This document shows positions 61,667 through 64,000 of a stretch of DNA of 64,000 bases, piece by piece; the first letter of the stretch is position 1, and every line of letters starts with the position of its first letter. The stretch lies in NCBI GenBank assembly GCA_900470775.1, contig UCBZ01000007.1, forward strand, positions 1 through 64,000, written 5' to 3'. This DNA comes from Hyphomicrobiales bacterium (GTDB lineage Bacteria > Pseudomonadota > Alphaproteobacteria > Rhizobiales > Beijerinckiaceae). The notes under the pieces are model-generated. The model saw only the letters and a list, made by a program, of their open reading frames with translations, was not told the DNA's origin and did not search any database. A program made the position numbers and the translations under genes.

Positions 61667-62470
61667 CTACTTGCCTGTCGCCTGCGCCACCGCCTGCTTG
61701 GTCATCACCCCGATGAGATGCGCGCGGTATTCCGGGTCGGCATGCATGTCGCCATTTATGCCCTTGGCCGGGTGCTTCAACCCATCGAGCGACTTCGGCG
61801 CGAAGCGGGCCTTGAGAGCCGCCTCCGCTTCCGGCCAGCGGAAGACACCGCCCTCGCCTGCACCGGTGACGGCGACGCGGATGTCGCTGCCGCGCTTGGC
61901 GACGAAGACCCCGACCAGCGCATAGCGCGAGGCCGGGTTGCGGAACTTGGCGTAGCCCGCCCTGGAGACGATCGGGAACACCACCTTGGTGATGATCTCG
62001 CCCTCCTCCAGCGCCGTCTCGTAGAGCCCGGTGAAGAAGTCGTCGGCGACGAGCTTGCGCTTGTTGGTGACGATCGTCGCGCCCAGCGCCAGCAGCGCCG
62101 CCGGATAGTCCGCCGCCGGATCGTTGTTGGCGACGGAGCCGCCGATCGTGCCGCGATGGCGCACATGCGGATCGCCGATGTGCGAGGCGAGATAGGCAAG
62201 CCCCGGAATCGCCTCCTGCACGATCGCCGATTCCGCGACCTCGGCATGGGTCGACATCGCGCCGATGACGACGGTGCGGCCCTTGCGCACGATGCCCTTG
62301 AGATCGCCACAGGCGCCGAGATCGATCAGCGCGGTGGGCGCGGCCAGGCGCTGCTTCATCGTCGGCAGCAGCGTGTGGCCGCCAGCGAGGATCTTGGCGT
62401 CCTCCTTCTTGGCAAGGAGGCCTGCGGCCTGTCGCGAGGAGGCCGGGCGGTGATAGGTGAAGGCGTACAT
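61667..62470 (-). CDS. coxM: xanthine dehydrogenase-type FAD subunit (CoxM-like)
   Basis: The 267-residue protein has the FAD-binding signatures AGGHTLLPTMKQRLA (residues 29-43) and RGTIGGSVANNDPAADYPAA near 110-129, as in CoxM. It transfers electrons from the Fe-S subunit to FAD. The start at 62470 has a 'cggaga' site. It is separated from coxL by a palindromic repeat. Confidence 0.92.
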   Translation of the reverse strand: MYAFTYHRPASSRQAAGLLAKKEDAKILAGGHTLLPTMKQRLAAPTALIDLGACGDLKGIVRKGRTVVIGAMSTHAEVAESAIVQEAIPGLAYLASHIGDPHVRHRGTIGGSVANNDPAADYPAALLALGATIVTNKRKLVADDFFTGLYETALEEGEIITKVVFPIVSRAGYAKFRNPASRYALVGVFVAKRGSDIRVAVTGAGEGGVFRWPEAEAALKARFAPKSLDGLKHPAKGINGDMHADPEYRAHLIGVMTKQAVAQATGK

Positions 62471-62497
62471 GGTCGTTCTCCGCTCGTGTCCAGAACC

Positions 62498-62590
62498 GTC
62501 ATGCTCGGGCTTGACCCGAGCATCTCATCCGGAGCGTGCCCTGACGCATCATTCGGAGAGAGATGGCCGGGTCAAGTCCGGCCATGACGC
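62498..62590. repeat. paired palindromes in the coxL-coxM gap
   Basis: The segment starts 'cgtcatgctcgggcttgacc' and ends with 'ccgggtcaagtccggccatg'. The two related hairpins CTCGGG-CTTGA-CCCGAG and GGCCGG-GTCAAGT-CCGGCC flank a spacer. Similar 'catgctcgggcttgacccga' palindromes are dispersed in Rhizobiales intergenic regions. Confidence 0.7.
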
Positions 62591-62599
62591 GTGAATCGT

Positions 62600-64000
62600 C
62601 TATTCGGCTGCCATTCTCGTGATGCTCTTCTGCGCCGCGCGCCAAACCGCCTGCGGCGTCGCCGGCATGGCGATGTCCTCATGGCCGAGCGCGTCGGTGA
62701 TGGCATTGATGACGGCGGGCGGCGCGGCGATCGCGCCGGCCTCCCCGCAGCCCTTGATGCCCAGCGGGTTGGAGGGGCAGGCCGTGACGGTCATGCCGAC
62801 CTCGAAGGACGGCAGATCGTCGGCGCGCGGCATGCAGTAATCCATGAAGCTCGCGGTCACGAGCTGCCCGTCGCTGTTGTACTTCGCGCCTTCGAGCAGC
62901 GCCTGGCCGACGCCCTGGGCGATGCCGCCATGGACCTGGCCCTCGACGATCATCGGGTTGATCACGTTGCCGAAATCATCCACCGCCGCCCAGCGCTCGA
63001 TCTTCGTGACGCCGGTCGCAGGATCGATCTCGACCTCGCAGATATGGACGCCGGCCGGGAAGGTGAAGTTGGTCGGGTCGTAGAACGCCCCCTCCTTCAG
63101 GCCGGGCTCCAGATCCTGCCCGTTGAACTTGTGGGCGACATAGGCCTGCAGCGCACACGACCCGAAATCGAGCTTCCGATCTGTGCCTTTGACGCTGAAA
63201 TGCCCGTCCGCGAAATCGATATCGGCCTCGTCGGCCTCCAGCACATAGGCCGCGACCTTCTTGCCCTTGGCGATGACCTTGTCGACCGCCTTGAAGATCG
63301 CGGACATGCCGACCGCGCCCGAGCGCGAGCCATAGGTGCCCATGCCCATCTGCACCTTGTCGGTGTCGCCATGGATGATCGAGACGTTCTCGATGGGGAT
63401 GCCCAGCTTGTCGGAGACGAGCTGGGCGAAGGTCGTCTCATGGCCCTGGCCGTGGCTGTGCGAGCCGGTCAGAACCTCGACCGTGCCGACCGGATTGACC
63501 CGGACCTCGGCCGATTCCCATAGGCCGACGCCGGCACCAAGCGAACCGACGGCGGCCGAGGGGGCGATGCCGCAGGCCTCGATATAGGAGGAGAAGCCGA
63601 TGCCGCGCAGCTTGCCGTTGCGGGCGGAGTCGCGCTTGCGCTTGCCGATGCCCTTGTAGTCGATGATCTCGAGCGCCTTCTTCAGCGCCGCGCCGTAATT
63701 GCCGGCATCGTACATCATGATCACCGGCGTCTGGTGCGGGAACTTCTTGATGTAGTTCTGCATCCGGAACTTCGCCGGATCCCGGCCGAGCTGGCGGGCG
63801 GCGACCTCGATCAGCCGCTCGACCACGAAGGTCGCCTCCGGCCGTCCCGCCCCGCGATAGGCGTCGACCGGTGCGGTGTTGGTGTAGACCGCATCGACCT
63901 CGGCATAGATCGCCGGGATGTCATAGGAGCCCGACAGCAGCGGCGCGTAGAGATAGGTCGGCACCGAGGAGGAGAAGGTCGAGAGATAGGCGCCGAGATT
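62600..64000 (-). CDS. coxL: molybdenum hydroxylase large subunit (form II CoxL-like), 5' end outside window
   Basis: The last 466 or so residues of the large subunit are present and the frame is open to the right edge. The active-site loop reads [16 protein letters not shown], the AYRGAGR sequence typical of form II cox enzymes rather than the AYxCSFR of true CO dehydrogenases. The C-terminal [17 protein letters not shown] carries the catalytic Glu. Together with coxM and the accessory genes it forms a molybdenum hydroxylase whose substrate may not be CO. The Fe-S subunit gene is not in the window. Confidence 0.92.
   Translation of the reverse strand, partial: NLGAYLSTFSSSVPTYLYAPLLSGSYDIPAIYAEVDAVYTNTAPVDAYRGAGRPEATFVVERLIEVAARQLGRDPAKFRMQNYIKKFPHQTPVIMMYDAGNYGAALKKALEIIDYKGIGKRKRDSARNGKLRGIGFSSYIEACGIAPSAAVGSLGAGVGLWESAEVRVNPVGTVEVLTGSHSHGQGHETTFAQLVSDKLGIPIENVSIIHGDTDKVQMGMGTYGSRSGAVGMSAIFKAVDKVIAKGKKVAAYVLEADEADIDFADGHFSVKGTDRKLDFGSCALQAYVAHKFNGQDLEPGLKEGAFYDPTNFTFPAGVHICEVEIDPATGVTKIERWAAVDDFGNVINPMIVEGQVHGGIAQGVGQALLEGAKYNSDGQLVTASFMDYCMPRADDLPSFEVGMTVTACPSNPLGIKGCGEAGAIAAPPAVINAITDALGHEDIAMPATPQAVWRAAQKSITRMAAE

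Overview
The window looks like a chromosomal stretch of a high-GC alphaproteobacterium of the Hyphomicrobiales (Rhizobiales), perhaps near Bosea, Chelatococcus or the Beijerinckiaceae. This rests on very high GC, dense ATGA-overlapping operons, many ABC and TTT uptake systems, an Anbu proteasome-like cluster, Usg, BcsS and ExoD, a form II cox-type molybdenum hydroxylase cluster, and REP-like palindromes around 'gtcatcccgg'. I cannot name the species. I see no rRNA, tRNA or CRISPR array.

Layout. (1) 1-5.9 kb, minus strand: a LacI-controlled sugar/glycoside uptake operon (LacI regulator, binding protein, two permeases, MalK-type ATPase, and a GH63-like hydrolase running off the left edge) with a perfect LacI-type operator. 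(2) 6.1-15.4 kb, minus strand: one tightly packed operon with a GntR regulator, a family 5 binding protein, DppBC-type permeases, an SDR, a polysaccharide deacetylase-like protein, a gamma-glutamyltransferase and DppD/DppF ATPases, probably for uptake and breakdown of gamma-glutamyl peptides or similar amides. (3) 15.4-20.4 kb: a gene graveyard. Pieces of at least seven genes (secreted protein/FCD regulator, IS1182-like transposase, shikimate dehydrogenase, Gfo/Idh oxidoreductase, GlnQ-type ATPase, HpcH aldolase, aldo/keto reductase) surround two intact genes, a Gfo/Idh oxidoreductase and aroQ. (4) 20.5-28.9 kb, plus strand: an arabino-oligosaccharide operon (Opp-like ABC transporter, GH51 alpha-L-arabinofuranosidase and an ArsR-like regulator with a long C-terminal domain). 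(5) 29.3-35.0 kb: a FadR-type regulator divergent from a ribose-type sugar ABC transporter and a zinc dehydrogenase; the block is flanked by two copies of a small excisionase-like HTH gene, one broken, followed by a radC 3' fragment.

(6) 36.2-46.2 kb: a secreted beta-propeller protein, a YdiJ-like FAD/Fe-S dehydrogenase, a TctABC-type tricarboxylate transporter, a GntR/FCD regulator and a divergent serine/alanine-glyoxylate-type aminotransferase, with repeated TGCATTC motifs in the control regions. (7) 46.4-50.6 kb: the Anbu cluster (circularly permuted ATP-grasp, alpha-E, transglutaminase-like protein, Anbu peptidase). (8) 50.7-54.9 kb: a GGDEF-EAL protein, ExoD, Usg and BcsS, hinting at c-di-GMP and exopolysaccharide functions. 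(9) 55-64 kb, minus strand: a form II cox-like operon (CoxL partial, CoxM, MoxR/CoxD, an NTF2-like protein, CoxE-like VWA protein, two XdhC-type proteins, a MobA-like/MPT-binding fusion) interleaved with two LysE-type exporters.

Taken together this is mostly scavenging metabolism: uptake systems for sugars, peptides, arabinosides and carboxylates, each with its own regulator. The strongest targets for a second look are the degraded 15-20 kb region, the HTH-flanked catabolic cassette, the ArsR-like regulator of the arabinofuranosidase operon, and the Anbu cluster.
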